This document shows positions 16,252 to 25,492 of a stretch of DNA of 64,000 nucleotides, piece by piece. The notes under the pieces are model-generated. The model ran no database searches and was not told the origin of the DNA. It saw only the letters and a list, made by a program, of their open reading frames with translations. The stretch's first letter is position 1, and each line of letters opens with the position of its first letter. The DNA is from an uncultured Caulobacterales bacterium (GTDB lineage: Bacteria > Pseudomonadota > Alphaproteobacteria > Caulobacterales > Caulobacteraceae), in the NCBI GenBank assembly GCA_903884425.1, contig CAISEP010000024.1, positions 1 through 64,000 of the forward strand, given 5' to 3'. Made by a program: the position numbers and the translations under genes.

Positions 16252-16384
16252 GACGGCTTCCCCGCGGCACGGCCGGGGGCGAAAAAGCCGGGCGGCATTG
16301 ACAGCCCCCCCTTCGGCGCCCCATTTCCGGCGGCGTCACAGTTCCCCGGCTCCTCTGGCCGACCTTACCGGACGTCCCGCGCGC

Positions 16385-16726
16385 ATGACCTACATCGTTA
16401 TGGATCCCTGCATTAAGTGCAAGTTCATGGACTGCGTCGAGGTGTGCCCCGTCGACTGCTTCTATGAGGGCGAGAACTTCCTGGCCATCAACCCGGACGA
16501 GTGCATCGACTGCGGCGTGTGCGAGCCGGAATGCCCCGTGGACGCCATCAAGCCCGACACCGCCGACGATGACGACGGCAAGTGGCTGCGGGTGAATTCG
16601 GACTATGCGAAGATCTGGCCCCGCATCACGGTGAAGGGCAAGCCCCCCGCCGATGCCGAGGCGTTCGAGCGGGAAACCGGCAAGTTCGAGAAGTATTTCT
16701 CGGAAAAGCCCGGCAAGGGCTCCTGA
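16385..16726 (+). CDS. fdxA: Ferredoxin FdxA (7Fe, 3Fe-4S plus 4Fe-4S)
   Basis: 113 residues. The N-terminal half has the 7Fe ferredoxin cysteine pattern: C9, C12, C17, C21, C25 then C40, C43, C46, C50 ([20 protein letters not shown] and [13 protein letters not shown]). It ends with the roughly 50-residue tail ([17 protein letters not shown]) typical of alphaproteobacterial and Azotobacter-type FdxA. It is a low-potential soluble electron carrier; the partner is not evident from neighbours. The ATG at 16385 gives the canonical MTYIV start. No strong ribosome-binding site is visible. Confidence 0.95.
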   Translation: MTYIVMDPCIKCKFMDCVEVCPVDCFYEGENFLAINPDECIDCGVCEPECPVDAIKPDTADDDDGKWLRVNSDYAKIWPRITVKGKPPADAEAFERETGKFEKYFSEKPGKGS

Positions 16727-17087
16727 ATTCACGACATCGGCCGCGAGACTCCCTCGACGCCCGCCGAAGCTCATCGACCCCCGGCCAGTTTTCGCCCGGC
16801 ACCCGGTCCGGCGCCTCGAAGGTGTTAATGCAAGCCTTTGAAAGCGCGCCGACTTGTGCTATGGAAAGACCGCGGAGTTGATCAGTCGTCGAACGCGCCT
16901 TTCACCCCGCCCATTTGTTTCACCGCCGCCGTTGCAAGGTGTGTGCCCATCGTGTCCGAAGGGTGACTTGAACCACTGACAGAAGCCGAACGCCCCCCTT
17001 CCGGTTCCTGATCGGACGAAGGTGATCTGTTTCTCTGGAATGTGACGCGGCTAAGCCCATTGCGGGTCATAAAAAGAAGGAACTTCC
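16727..17087. other. Long gap/leader between fdxA and cdnL
   Basis: 361 bases without a credible gene. A promoter-like element (16838-16865) points towards cdnL and would create a leader of over 200 bases. The 60 bases before cdnL contain the ribosome-binding site AAGAAGGAA. Local composition is less GC-rich than the coding flanks (for example TTTGTTTCACC and CATAAAAAGAAGG). No clear long hairpin was found by eye. Confidence 0.4.
16838..16865 (+). promoter_or_regulatory. Predicted cdnL promoter (extended minus-10)
   Basis: TTGAAA (16838-16843), 16 bases, TATGGA (16860-16865) preceded by TGC, an extended minus-10. The nearest downstream gene on this strand is cdnL at 17088. Confidence 0.4.
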
Positions 17088-17591
17088 ATGAGCACCAGTG
17101 GTCAGGTCTTCGCGGCAGGCGATCATGTCGTCTATCCGGCGCACGGCGTCGGTCGGATCGCCGGGGTGGAAACCCAGGACGTGGCGGGAATTTCCCTTGA
17201 AGTCTACGTCATCACCTTCGACCACGAGAAGATGACCCTGCGCGTCCCCACCCGGAAGGCCAAGACCGCCGGCCTGCGTCCGCTGGCCAACAACGACGTG
17301 GTGACCTCGGCCCTGACGACCCTGAAGGGTCGCGCCCGGGTGAAGCGCACCATGTGGAGCCGCCGGGCCCAGGAATACGAAGCCAAGATCAATTCCGGCG
17401 ACCTGGTCTCCATCGCCGAGGTGGTCCGCGACCTGCACCGGGCGGAGAATCAGCCGGAACAGTCCTATTCGGAGCGCCAGCTGTACGAATCGGCCCTGGA
17501 CCGCATGGCCCGGGAAGTCGCCGCCATCGAGCAGATCGACCGGGACGCCGCCATCGGCCTCCTGACCAAGTCCCTGATCAAGGCGGCCTGA
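17088..17591 (+). CDS. cdnL: CarD-family RNA polymerase-binding regulator CdnL
   Basis: 167 residues. The N-terminal RNA-polymerase-interacting (Tudor-like) domain begins FAAGDHVVYPAHGVGRIAGVE and contains YVITFDHEKMTLRVPTRKA. The C-terminal helical DNA-binding domain contains KRTMWSRRAQEYEAKI, SGDLVSIAEVVRDLHRAE and SYSERQLYESALDRMARE. CdnL/CarD proteins stabilise the open promoter complex, notably at rRNA and growth genes. Length and motifs match Caulobacter CdnL. The ATG at 17088 has AAGGAA eight bases upstream. A hairpin follows the stop. Confidence 0.93.
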   Translation: MSTSGQVFAAGDHVVYPAHGVGRIAGVETQDVAGISLEVYVITFDHEKMTLRVPTRKAKTAGLRPLANNDVVTSALTTLKGRARVKRTMWSRRAQEYEAKINSGDLVSIAEVVRDLHRAENQPEQSYSERQLYESALDRMAREVAAIEQIDRDAAIGLLTKSLIKAA

Positions 17592-17618
17592 GGCCGACCC
17601 CCAGCCACGGGCATTCTC

Positions 17619-17652
17619 AACGCCGGCGAGGCCTGACCGCTTAGCCGGCGTT
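17619..17652. terminator. Hairpin between convergent cdnL and a hypothetical gene
   Basis: AACGCCGGC (17619-17627) pairs perfectly with GCCGGCGTT (17644-17652) around a 16-base loop. Located 28 bases after the cdnL stop and about 50 bases after the stop of the convergent gene, so it could serve both. No T run follows. Confidence 0.5.
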
Positions 17653-17702
17653 GTCGTGTCCGGAGGGCACCGGCCGCCGGATGTCGCTGGATTCGGCGGG
17701 GT

Positions 17703-18221
17703 CTATTTCGGCGGAGGTGCCGTCGGCGCCACCGTGCCTGCCGCAGGGGCGGCAGGGCCGGCCTCCCCGGCAAAATCGCGCCACTGGGTCTGGTCCAGAT
17801 ACCGGGTCATGTGCTGCATGGCCGCCAGCACCTTGGGATCCGTCATCAGCTGGCGTCCGGCGGTGGATCCGAGAAGTTCGAAGCTCTGGCCGATGGAGGC
17901 GGCCCCGTCCTGCCGGACAGCCTCCAGGGCCTCGGTGCGGCAGTCCTTCAGCAGCAGACGCTGGAACAGGGCCGCCTGCTGCTGGTCGAACACCGTGCGC
18001 TGGGTGTCGGTGACCGAAGACAGGCCTGACAGCTTGGGGTTCTCGGTGATGGCCGAGAAGATCCAGCGCACCAGCACCTCGTTGTCGCTCGGGGTGGCCG
18101 CCTGCACCAGGCAACGGCCCAGGGCGTCGGTCGCCGTCCCCGCGCGGGCGGCGGTAGCGCCCACCAGGGCCAGGGCCAGGGTCGCGGCCAGCAGGCCGGA
18201 TGCGGGTATTCTGAAGGCCAC
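17703..18221 (-). CDS. Exported hypothetical protein
   Basis: 172 residues with a clear signal peptide (IPASGLLAATLALALVGATAARAG). The mature domain is helical, with two cysteines (GRCLVQAA, LKDCRTEALEA) probably forming a disulfide, and a low-complexity Ala/Pro tail ending PPPK. I do not recognise a characterised family. It stands alone between the cdnL hairpin and the TMEM175-like gene on the same strand, 73 bases downstream of that gene. Confidence 0.7.
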   Translation of the reverse strand: MAFRIPASGLLAATLALALVGATAARAGTATDALGRCLVQAATPSDNEVLVRWIFSAITENPKLSGLSSVTDTQRTVFDQQQAALFQRLLLKDCRTEALEAVRQDGAASIGQSFELLGSTAGRQLMTDPKVLAAMQHMTRYLDQTQWRDFAGEAGPAAPAAGTVAPTAPPPK

Positions 18222-18294
18222 GGATGTCGCTCCACTCTGTCCGGACGTCAGTCTAGCAGAGCCTGCGCCCCATTCGCAGCCCTGAAGACCGCGC

Positions 18295-18945
18295 CTAGGC
18301 GCCCCTCGCGGCGGCCCGGTCCAGGCGCGCGCCCAGCCACCCGCCGAACATCCCCATTCCCCGGATCACGATCGGGATCGCCAGCCAGCTCAGCATCGCC
18401 GCCAGGGCATCCTCCCGGGCCACCAGGCAGGACCCCAGGAACACGGCCGGCACGCCCAGCGCCCGGAGGCACAGGCCGAGCGTGCCGCCCCGGGTCTCCC
18501 CGGCGCGCATCAGGGCCGGACGCCGCGCCACCAGCACAAGGGTTCCCATCAATATCCCGGTGGTGGCCACGCTCAGGGCATAGAAGATCACGGCCCATGG
18601 GGTCGCCGGGTACGCGCTGATCACGCTCGACGGGAAGGCGAGGAAGACGACACAGGCCAGGAACACCAGATTGACCCCGCGCAGGGCCGCGCTCTCCGCC
18701 CTCAGCGTCTTGAACAGCCGGTGGTGCGCCAGCCAGTAGAAGGAGGTGACGGAAAAGCTGACCACGAAGCCCAGCAGCTTCGGGATCAGCGCCGCGATCA
18801 GGATCTCCCCGTGCGGACCGGTCTGCAGCTTCAGGTCCAGCACCAGCAGGGTGATGGCGATGGCGAACACGGCGTCGGAGAAGAACACCAGCCGCTCGAA
18901 GCCCAGATCGTGGGCCTTTTCGGTGCCGGTCGGGTCTCCGCCCAT
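18295..18945 (-). CDS. TMEM175-family (DUF1211) potassium channel-like protein
   Basis: 216 residues, six predicted membrane helices. Helix 1 carries RLVFFSDAVFAIAITLLVLD, the defining FSDAVFAIAITLL-type motif of TMEM175 channels, whose conserved helix-1 residues line the pore. FYWLAHHRLFKTL in helix 3 is another family mark. Bacterial members conduct K+ with weak selectivity. The ATG at 18945 is only five bases past the stop of the enoyl-CoA hydratase gene, so it appears to be the last cistron of the valine operon, an unexpected place for a channel. Confidence 0.87.
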   Translation of the reverse strand: MGGDPTGTEKAHDLGFERLVFFSDAVFAIAITLLVLDLKLQTGPHGEILIAALIPKLLGFVVSFSVTSFYWLAHHRLFKTLRAESAALRGVNLVFLACVVFLAFPSSVISAYPATPWAVIFYALSVATTGILMGTLVLVARRPALMRAGETRGGTLGLCLRALGVPAVFLGSCLVAREDALAAMLSWLAIPIVIRGMGMFGGWLGARLDRAAARGA

Positions 18946-18950
18946 GGCCC

Positions 18951-19727
18951 TCAGCGCCCCTTGAAGTCCGCCGGGCGCTTGTCGATGAAGGCGGCCATGC
19001 CCTCCTTCTGGTCCTCGAAGGCGAACAGGGAGTGAAACAGCCGCCGCTCGAACTGGACCCCGGCGGACAGGGTGGTCTCGTAGGCCTGGTTGACCATCTC
19101 CTTGTTGACCATCACGGCGAGCGGCGAGAGGGCGGCGATCTTGGCCGCCGCGGTCATGGCCTCGTCGATCAGCCTGTCCACCGGCACGACCCGGCTGACC
19201 AGGCCCGACCGTTCCGCCTCGGCCGCGTCCATCTGGCGGGCGGTGAGGATCATGTCCATGGCCTTGGACTTGCCGACAAAGCGCGTCAGGCGCTGGGAGC
19301 CGCCGATGCCCGGCGCGACCCCCAGATTGATCTCCGGCTGGCCGAACTTCGCGGTCTCGGACGCGATGATGAAGTCGCAGAGCATGGCAAGCTCGCAGCC
19401 GCCGCCGAGCGCATAGCCGGACACCGCGGCGATGATCGGCTTGCGGAAGCCCTCGATGGCCTGCGCCGCCGCGGCGAAGAAGTTCATCCGGTACATGTCC
19501 GCATAGGACTTGTCCGACATCTCCTTGATGTCCGCCCCCGCAGCGAAGGCCCGGTCGGAGCCTGTCAGCACCACGCAGCGCACGGCGTCATCGGCGGCGA
19601 TCTCCGAAAGCGCCGCGGCCAGCTCCCCCAGCAGTTCGGAGTTCAGGGCGTTCAGCGCCTTGGGCCGGTTCAGGCGGATCAGGGCGACGGCGTCGGTGCG
19701 TTCGACCAGCAGGGTCTCGTAGGTCAT
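18951..19727 (-). CDS. Enoyl-CoA hydratase (short-chain; likely methacrylyl-CoA step)
   Basis: A 258-residue crotonase-fold enzyme. The oxyanion-hole loops are [10 protein letters not shown] and [13 protein letters not shown], and the catalytic glutamates lie in the GGGCELA region and in [19 protein letters not shown]. The C-terminus has [15 protein letters not shown], typical of short-chain enoyl-CoA hydratases. In this operon it probably hydrates methacrylyl-CoA to 3-hydroxyisobutyryl-CoA, between the acyl-CoA dehydrogenase and the thioester hydrolase. Starts with ATG at 19727, six bases after the mmsB stop. Confidence 0.9.
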   Translation of the reverse strand: MTYETLLVERTDAVALIRLNRPKALNALNSELLGELAAALSEIAADDAVRCVVLTGSDRAFAAGADIKEMSDKSYADMYRMNFFAAAAQAIEGFRKPIIAAVSGYALGGGCELAMLCDFIIASETAKFGQPEINLGVAPGIGGSQRLTRFVGKSKAMDMILTARQMDAAEAERSGLVSRVVPVDRLIDEAMTAAAKIAALSPLAVMVNKEMVNQAYETTLSAGVQFERRLFHSLFAFEDQKEGMAAFIDKRPADFKGR

Positions 19728-19733
19728 CGGCGT

Positions 19734-20633
19734 TCAGTCCTTCTTCAGGGTCTCGACCTGGCCGCGCAGCAGCTGCAGCACGGCGGAGAAATCCCGGCCT
19801 GCATAGCCCTGATTGGCGAACAGGGCATAGAGGGCTTCGGCCTGGGCGCCCATGGGCGTGGCGGCATTGGCCCGCGCGGCGGCCTCCTGCGCCAGTTTCA
19901 GGTCCTTCAGCATCATGGCCGTGGCGAAGCCGCCGTCATAGTGGCGGTCGGCGGGGGTGGCGGGGCCGACCCCCTCCACCGGGCAATAGCTGGTCACGGA
20001 CCAGCACTGGCCCGACGACTTGGACGCGATCTCGAAGAACCGGTCGGCGGCCAGGCCCAGCTTTTCCGCGAGCGCAAACGCCTCGCAGGTGCCCAGCATG
20101 GAGATGCCAAGGAGCATGTTGTTGCAGATCTTGGCCGCCTGCCCCGCGCCGGACGCGCCCGCATGGATGGTCACCCGGGACATGGGGGCCAGCGCCGCTT
20201 CCACCGCGGCGAAGTCGGCCTCCGCCGCGCCCACCATGAAGGCCAGGGTCCCGGCGTCCGCCGCCGCCGTGCCGCCGCTGACCGGCGCATCCGCGGCGCG
20301 GAAGCCGGCCTTCACGGCGTCGGCGGCCACGGCCCGGGCTGAGTCCACATCGATGGTGGAGCAGTCGATCAGCAGGGCACCCGGCTTCGCGTTCGGCAGG
20401 ATGTCGGCGGCATAGGCGGCCCGCACATGGGCCCCTGCGGGCAGCATGGTGATCACCACGTCTGCCTGCTTCACCGCCTCGGCGGCGCTGGCGGCGGGGA
20501 GGCAGCCGTTGCCCTTGGCTCGCTCGAGGGCGGCGGCGGACAGGTCGAAGGCATGGACCGTGCGCCCGGCCTTCGCCTGGTTGGCGGCCATGCCGCCGCC
20601 CATGTTGCCGAGGCCGAGGAAGGCGATGTGCAT
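19734..20633 (-). CDS. mmsB: 3-hydroxyisobutyrate dehydrogenase
   Basis: A 299-residue NAD-dependent beta-hydroxyacid dehydrogenase oxidising 3-hydroxyisobutyrate to methylmalonate semialdehyde in valine breakdown. N-terminal cofactor motif IAFLGLGNMGGGMAANQ, substrate loop DAPVSGGTAAADAGTL, and catalytic lysine K168 in GQAAKICNNMLLG. The C-terminal DFSAVLQLLRG is usual for the family. The ATG at 20633 has AGGAG upstream; the 25-residue extension before it is translated repeat sequence and is rejected. The gene is separated from the upstream hydrolase gene by a repeat cluster inside the operon. Confidence 0.93.
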   Translation of the reverse strand: MHIAFLGLGNMGGGMAANQAKAGRTVHAFDLSAAALERAKGNGCLPAASAAEAVKQADVVITMLPAGAHVRAAYAADILPNAKPGALLIDCSTIDVDSARAVAADAVKAGFRAADAPVSGGTAAADAGTLAFMVGAAEADFAAVEAALAPMSRVTIHAGASGAGQAAKICNNMLLGISMLGTCEAFALAEKLGLAADRFFEIASKSSGQCWSVTSYCPVEGVGPATPADRHYDGGFATAMMLKDLKLAQEAAARANAATPMGAQAEALYALFANQGYAGRDFSAVLQLLRGQVETLKKD

Positions 20634-20653
20634 GGGGGGATCTCCTGCTGGTT

Positions 20654-20820
20654 TGCGTCCTTCGAGACGGGCTTCGCCCTCCTCAGGATGACGAAGGTTT
20701 GTAATCAATAGGGTTTGTCATCCTGAAACGTGCTTCGCCCTCCTCAGGACGACAAAGGTCTGTAATCCACAACGCGCGTCATCCTGAGGAGCCCCGGAAC
20801 GGGGCGTCTCGAAGGACGCA
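20654..20820. repeat. Hairpin-repeat cluster 3, inside the valine operon
   Basis: A(-) 20654-20693; a hybrid palindrome 20717-20753 in which a left half-unit (GTCATCCTGA) is joined to an inverted left half (TCAGGACGAC); A(+) 20777-20820 with apical stem CCCCGGAACGGGG. The cluster starts 20 bases upstream of the mmsB start and ends five bases before the stop of the hydrolase gene. Confidence 0.87.
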
Positions 20821-20825
20821 GATCA

Positions 20826-21869
20826 TCACAACCCACTCCACTCCTCCGCCAGCGGAGCGAATATCCCGTCCAGCATCGCCTCGGTCACGCCTTCCAGCCT
20901 TTCCGGCGACCATTTCGGCGCATTGTCCTTGTCCACGATCACCGCCCGCACGCCCTCGAGGAAGTCGTGCCGCGCCACCACCCGGGCGCCGATGCGGTAC
21001 TCCATGCGCATATTGTCCTCGAAGGTCGCGGCCACGGCGCCCAGCGCCAGCTGCCGGAAGGCGACCTTCAGGGTCTGCGGCGACTTGGTCTTCAGGGTCG
21101 TCAGTTGCGCCGACGCCCACGCCCCGCCATCCGCATCAAGCGCCGCGAAGATCGCCTCCACGCTGTCCGCGCCGAACAGCCGGTCGATCTCCGCCCGGTG
21201 CGGGGCCAGGGGGGCCGGGCCGGGGTCCGCCGCGAACCGGTCCGCCGCCGACAGATCCCCCGCCAGGATCGCGGCCTTCAGGGCGTCGGTCCCCGTGCTC
21301 TCGACGAAATGGGTCGCGATCCCGAGCGCCCGGCAGTCCGCGCCCTTGATCCGCGCGCCAGTGAGCGCCAGCCACAGCCCCGTCTTCCCCGGCAGCCGCG
21401 GCAGGTGCCAGCCGCCGCCCACGTCGGGGAACAGGCCGATGCCGGTCTCCGGCATGGCGAAGGTGGTCCGCTCCGTCGCCACCCGCACCTTGCACGGCAG
21501 GGCCAGCCCCACGCCGCCGCCCATCACTACCCCGTCCATGACCGCCAGGGTCGGCTTGGCGTAGCGCATCAAGAGGGCATTCAGCCGGTACTCGATGAAG
21601 AAGAATTCCCGCGCCTTCACCCCGTCCGCGGCGCCGCTCTGGGCCAGCATGCGGATGTCGCCCCCGGCGCAGAAGCCCCGCTCGCCCGTGTGGTCGAACA
21701 GCACCGCCGTCACCGCCGGATCGTGCTCCCACGCCAGCAGGGCCGCGGTCATGGCCCGGCACATGTCCGTGGTCAGCGCATGCAGCGCCGCCGGGCGGTT
21801 CAGGGTGATCCGGCCGACGCCGTTCTCGATCCGGGCGATGATCTCGTCCGTAGACGGAAGGTCGGTCAT
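20826..21869 (-). CDS. 3-hydroxyisobutyryl-CoA hydrolase (HIBCH-type)
   Basis: A 347-residue crotonase-superfamily thioesterase that releases 3-hydroxyisobutyrate from its CoA ester. Motifs are [36 protein letters not shown], and [25 protein letters not shown], the last being diagnostic for HIBCH-type enzymes over ordinary hydratases. The C-terminal [22 protein letters not shown] is also typical. The ATG overlaps the stop of the acyl-CoA dehydrogenase gene as ATGA, so the pair is translationally coupled. It is the third gene of the valine cluster. Confidence 0.92.
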   Translation of the reverse strand: MTDLPSTDEIIARIENGVGRITLNRPAALHALTTDMCRAMTAALLAWEHDPAVTAVLFDHTGERGFCAGGDIRMLAQSGAADGVKAREFFFIEYRLNALLMRYAKPTLAVMDGVVMGGGVGLALPCKVRVATERTTFAMPETGIGLFPDVGGGWHLPRLPGKTGLWLALTGARIKGADCRALGIATHFVESTGTDALKAAILAGDLSAADRFAADPGPAPLAPHRAEIDRLFGADSVEAIFAALDADGGAWASAQLTTLKTKSPQTLKVAFRQLALGAVAATFEDNMRMEYRIGARVVARHDFLEGVRAVIVDKDNAPKWSPERLEGVTEAMLDGIFAPLAEEWSGL

Positions 21870-23005
21870 TGGCGCAGCAGCTCCCGGGAGATGATCACCC
21901 GCATGATCTCGTTGGTGCCCTCGAGGATCTGGTGCACCCGCAGGTCCCGGACGATCCGCTCCACCGGATAGTCCCGCAGATAGCCGTAGCCGCCATGCAG
22001 CTGCAGGGCCTGGTTGGCGATCTCGAAGCCCCCGTCGGTGGCGAAGCGCTTGGCCATGGCGCACAGCTTGGTGGCCTGCGGGTCCTTGCGGTCAAGCGCG
22101 TCGGCGGCGTTGTAGACCATCAGCCGGGCGGCCTCGTGCGCGGTCGCCATGTCCGCCAGCCGGAACTGCAGGGCCTGGAAGTCCGCCAACGGACGACCGA
22201 ACTGCTGGCGGGTGCCCAGATAGGCCTGGGCCGTGTCCAGGGCGAGCTTCGAGCCCCCGAGCGAGCAGGCGGCGATGTTGATCCGCCCCCCGTCCAGCCC
22301 CATCATGGCGAAGCGGAAGCCATCCCCCTCCGCGCCGATGCGGTTCTCCACCGGCACCCGCACCTCGTCGAACATCACCTGCGCCGTGGGCTGACTGTTC
22401 CAGCCCATCTTCCGCTCATTGGCCCCGAAGCTCAGCCCCGGCGTCCCCTTCTCCACCACGATGGCGGACACGCCCTTGGCCCCCGGCCCGCCGGTGCGCG
22501 CCATGACCACATAGAGGTCCGAGACCCCGGCACCGGAGATGAAGGCTTTGCCCCCGTTCAGCACATAATGGTCCCCGTCCAGCCGGGCCGTGGTCTTCAT
22601 CGCCGCCGCGTCGGAGCCGGAGCCCGGCTCGGTCAGGCAGTAGCTGGCGATCAGCTCCATGGTCGTCATCCGCGGCAGGTATTTCAGCCTAAGCGCCTCG
22701 GAGCCGAACCGGTCGATCATCCAGCTGGCCATGTTGTGGATGGACATGAAGGCGGCGGTGGAAACATCCCCCTCCGACAGGGCCTCGAAGATCAGGGCCG
22801 CGTCGAGGCGTGTGAGCCCGGAACCGCCCACATCCTCCCGCACATAGATGCCGGCAAAGCCCAGCGCCGCGGCCTGGCGCATCACGTCCACGGGAAAATG
22901 CCGCTCCTCGTCCCAGCGGGCGGAGTGGGGCGCAAGCTCCGCCGCGGCAAAGCTCCTCGCCGCGTCCTGGATGGCCCGCTGGTCGTCGCTCAGGGCGAAG
23001 TGCAT
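21866..23005 (-). CDS. Isobutyryl-CoA dehydrogenase (acyl-CoA dehydrogenase)
   Basis: A 379-residue FAD flavoprotein of the acyl-CoA dehydrogenase family. Signatures: [17 protein letters not shown] (FAD/substrate loop), [35 protein letters not shown], and a catalytic Glu in [12 protein letters not shown]. The N-terminal [18 protein letters not shown] and [18 protein letters not shown] match the short-branched-chain ACAD8-like enzymes. With mmsA, HIBCH and mmsB as neighbours the substrate is most likely isobutyryl-CoA. Starts 19 bases after the mmsA stop. Confidence 0.9.
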   Translation of the reverse strand: MHFALSDDQRAIQDAARSFAAAELAPHSARWDEERHFPVDVMRQAAALGFAGIYVREDVGGSGLTRLDAALIFEALSEGDVSTAAFMSIHNMASWMIDRFGSEALRLKYLPRMTTMELIASYCLTEPGSGSDAAAMKTTARLDGDHYVLNGGKAFISGAGVSDLYVVMARTGGPGAKGVSAIVVEKGTPGLSFGANERKMGWNSQPTAQVMFDEVRVPVENRIGAEGDGFRFAMMGLDGGRINIAACSLGGSKLALDTAQAYLGTRQQFGRPLADFQALQFRLADMATAHEAARLMVYNAADALDRKDPQATKLCAMAKRFATDGGFEIANQALQLHGGYGYLRDYPVERIVRDLRVHQILEGTNEIMRVIISRELLRQ

Positions 23006-23024
23006 GATCCGTGTACCCCGTAAA

Positions 23025-24530
23025 TCACTTCATGGTGGGAATGACGAAGGACGAATCGGCGTGTCCCTCCAGGTGCGGGTCCGGCCAGCGGGCGGTGACG
23101 GTCTTGACCTTGGTCCAGAACTTCACGCCCTCCATGCCGTGCTGGTTGGTGTCTCCGAAGGCGGAGCGTTTCCAGCCGCCGAAGGTGTGATAGGCCACCG
23201 GCACGGGGATCGGCACATTGATCCCCACCATGCCCACGTCCACCGCCGCGGCGAAGTCCCGGGCCGCGCGGCCGTTCTGGGTGAAGATGGCCACGCCGTT
23301 GCCGTACTGGTGCTTGGACGGCAGGGCGATGGCCTCCTCCAGGCTCTCGGCGCGGACCATCTGCAGCACCGGGCCGAAGATCTCGTCCTGATAGGACTTC
23401 ATGGTCGGTTTCACCTGATCGAACAGGCTGGGGCTGATATAGAAGCCATTCTCATAGCCCTGCATGGCGAAGCCGCGGCCGTCCACCACCAGCTCCGCGC
23501 CCTCGTCCACGCCCATCTGGATGTAGCCGGCGATCCGGTCCCGGTGCGCGGCGCTGACCACCGGGCCGTAATGCGCCGAGGCGTCGGTGGAGACGCCGAC
23601 CTTCAGGGTCTCGATCTCGGCGACCATCCGTTCACGGAATTCGTCCGCCGTCTTCTTCCCCACGGGCACCACCACCGGCAGGGCCATGCAGCGCTCCCCC
23701 GCCGAACCGAAGGCCGCGCCGGAAATGTCCTTCACTGCCTGGGTCATGTCGGCGTCGGGCAGGATGATGCCGTGGTTCTTGGCCCCGCCCATGGCCTGGA
23801 CCCGCTTGCCGTTCTGCGCGCCCCGGGCATAGACATAATTGGCGATGTCGGAGGAGCCGACGAAGCTCACCCCCCGGATCAGCGGATGGTCGAGGATGGC
23901 GTCCACCGCCACCTTGTCCCCGTGCACCACGTTCAGCACGCCGGCGGGGGCGCCCGCCTCCATCATCAGCTCGGCCAGACGCACGGGCACCGACGGGTCC
24001 CGCTCCGACGGCTTCAGGATGAAGGCGTTGCCCGTGGCTATGGCCACGCCGAACATCCACATGGGGATCATGGCCGGGAAGTTGAACGGGGTGATGCCCG
24101 CGCCGACGCCGATGGGCTGGCGCATGGAATAGACGTCGATGCCCGGCCCGGCCCCTTCGGTATATTCCCCCTTCAGGGCGTGGGGGATGCCGCAGGCGAA
24201 CTCGATCACCTCCAGCCCCCGCTGCAGGTCGCCCTTCGAATCGGCCACCACCTTGCCGTGCTCGGAGGACAGCAGTTCCGCCAGCTCGGTCATCCGCGCT
24301 TCCAGCAGACGCTTGAACTCGAACATCACCCGCGCCCGGCGCTGGGGATTGGTGGCGGCCCAGCCGATCTGCGCCTTGGCCGCGGCCTGCACCGCCAGGT
24401 CCAGCTCGTCCGCCGTGGCCAGCTGCACGCGGGCCTGCACCGCCCCGGTGGAGGGGTTGAACACGTCGCCGAACCGGCCGGACGTGCCCCGATGGCTGGC
24501 ACCGTCGATGAAGTGATGGATCTCGCGCAT
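23025..24530 (-). CDS. mmsA: CoA-acylating methylmalonate-semialdehyde dehydrogenase
   Basis: A 501-residue aldehyde dehydrogenase that converts methylmalonate semialdehyde to propionyl-CoA, the last step of valine degradation. Features: [29 protein letters not shown], the NAD loop [12 protein letters not shown], and nucleophile C281 in [13 protein letters not shown], with the GERCMA context characteristic of MmsA/IolA. C-terminal [15 protein letters not shown] is also MmsA-like. The ATG at 24530 gives [10 protein letters not shown]; the longer upstream frame is not family-like. First gene of the operon. Confidence 0.94.
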   Translation of the reverse strand: MREIHHFIDGASHRGTSGRFGDVFNPSTGAVQARVQLATADELDLAVQAAAKAQIGWAATNPQRRARVMFEFKRLLEARMTELAELLSSEHGKVVADSKGDLQRGLEVIEFACGIPHALKGEYTEGAGPGIDVYSMRQPIGVGAGITPFNFPAMIPMWMFGVAIATGNAFILKPSERDPSVPVRLAELMMEAGAPAGVLNVVHGDKVAVDAILDHPLIRGVSFVGSSDIANYVYARGAQNGKRVQAMGGAKNHGIILPDADMTQAVKDISGAAFGSAGERCMALPVVVPVGKKTADEFRERMVAEIETLKVGVSTDASAHYGPVVSAAHRDRIAGYIQMGVDEGAELVVDGRGFAMQGYENGFYISPSLFDQVKPTMKSYQDEIFGPVLQMVRAESLEEAIALPSKHQYGNGVAIFTQNGRAARDFAAAVDVGMVGINVPIPVPVAYHTFGGWKRSAFGDTNQHGMEGVKFWTKVKTVTARWPDPHLEGHADSSFVIPTMK

Positions 24531-24713
24531 GGTCTGTCTCCGCCGTCCGATGGGACGGTCTGAATGGGCGAGGCCAGACTTAGCGCCGCACACGGCCGGA
24601 GGAAATTGCAAATCTGCAGCGGCAGGCGTTTCCGAAAGCCCCTCCTCACGGTCACGGCACTCTGCTAGGTTGCATTTCGGCCCCAAGTCCGGGCCGGATC
24701 GAGAGGCCGCACC

Positions 24714-25472
24714 ATGACCGCCAGCCTTGCGAAACGCGGCCCCCTGCCCCCCTGGGCGGTCGGGGCCCTGATCGCCGCCGCGGCCACCCAGCTGGTGCTG
24801 GGGCTCCGCCGCCTGCAGCGTCACCCGCCCCCGCCAGGCCAGTCCCTGCATGCAAGGATGGTCTCCATCGCCGAGGCCTTCCTGCCCCGGCCCCTCGCCC
24901 GCTTCGCGGCGACGGAGGCGGTGCTGCTGACCTATGCCTTTCACTGGCGGGCGAAGCCGGACATTCCCGCCGGGGCCACGCCCAGCTTCTATCACCGCGG
25001 TGCCCGGCCCATGCTGTGGGTGCTGGCCGGGGCCGGGCTGGTGGAGCTGGTGGTGCTGCACGTCATTGCCCTGGTCTTCTGGGGCCCGAAGCTGGCCTGG
25101 CCCCTGTTCGCCCTGAGCGAGGTCGGCCTCGTCTATGTGCTGGGCCTGATCAGTTCCCTCGACAAGCGGCCGACCCTGATCTTCGAGGACCGGATCGAGG
25201 TGCGCTTGGGCCTGCTGGCGACCCATCAGATCCCGCAGGCGAACATTGCCGGGATCGTCCACCCCCTCCCCTCCCGTCCGGAGGAGGCAGGGGTGCTGAA
25301 GGCGAGCCTTGCGACCCCCGCCACGGTGGGGATCGAACTGGTCACGCCGCTCGCCGTGCGCAGCTGGAAAAGCCGCCGGGTGCGCCAGGTGACCATGATC
25401 ACCCTCGCGCCGGACGATCCGCAGGCCTTCCTGCACGACACGGCCCATCTGCTGCCCCGCCCCGCCCCCTGA
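24714..25472 (+). CDS. Hypothetical membrane protein
   Basis: 252 residues. Hydrophobic segments near 14-30, 97-120 and 127-147, then a roughly 100-residue soluble tail with strands such as PTLIFEDRIEVRL and HQIPQANIAGIVHP, reminiscent of the membrane-linked PH-like fold in small bacterial membrane proteins; this is only a suggestion. ATG at 24714, divergent from mmsA. A GCTAGGTT (24664-24671) resembling a minus-10 lies about 43 bases upstream. Its stop is 20 bases from the convergent gene. Confidence 0.65.
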   Translation: MTASLAKRGPLPPWAVGALIAAAATQLVLGLRRLQRHPPPPGQSLHARMVSIAEAFLPRPLARFAATEAVLLTYAFHWRAKPDIPAGATPSFYHRGARPMLWVLAGAGLVELVVLHVIALVFWGPKLAWPLFALSEVGLVYVLGLISSLDKRPTLIFEDRIEVRLGLLATHQIPQANIAGIVHPLPSRPEEAGVLKASLATPATVGIELVTPLAVRSWKSRRVRQVTMITLAPDDPQAFLHDTAHLLPRPAP

Positions 25473-25492
25473 GCGCGAGCGGGGCACCGGCC

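Noticed and set aside
16882-17070. 62-codon frame upstream of cdnL
   Set aside because: Minus-strand frame without a ribosome-binding site or family character. Treated as part of the non-coding leader.
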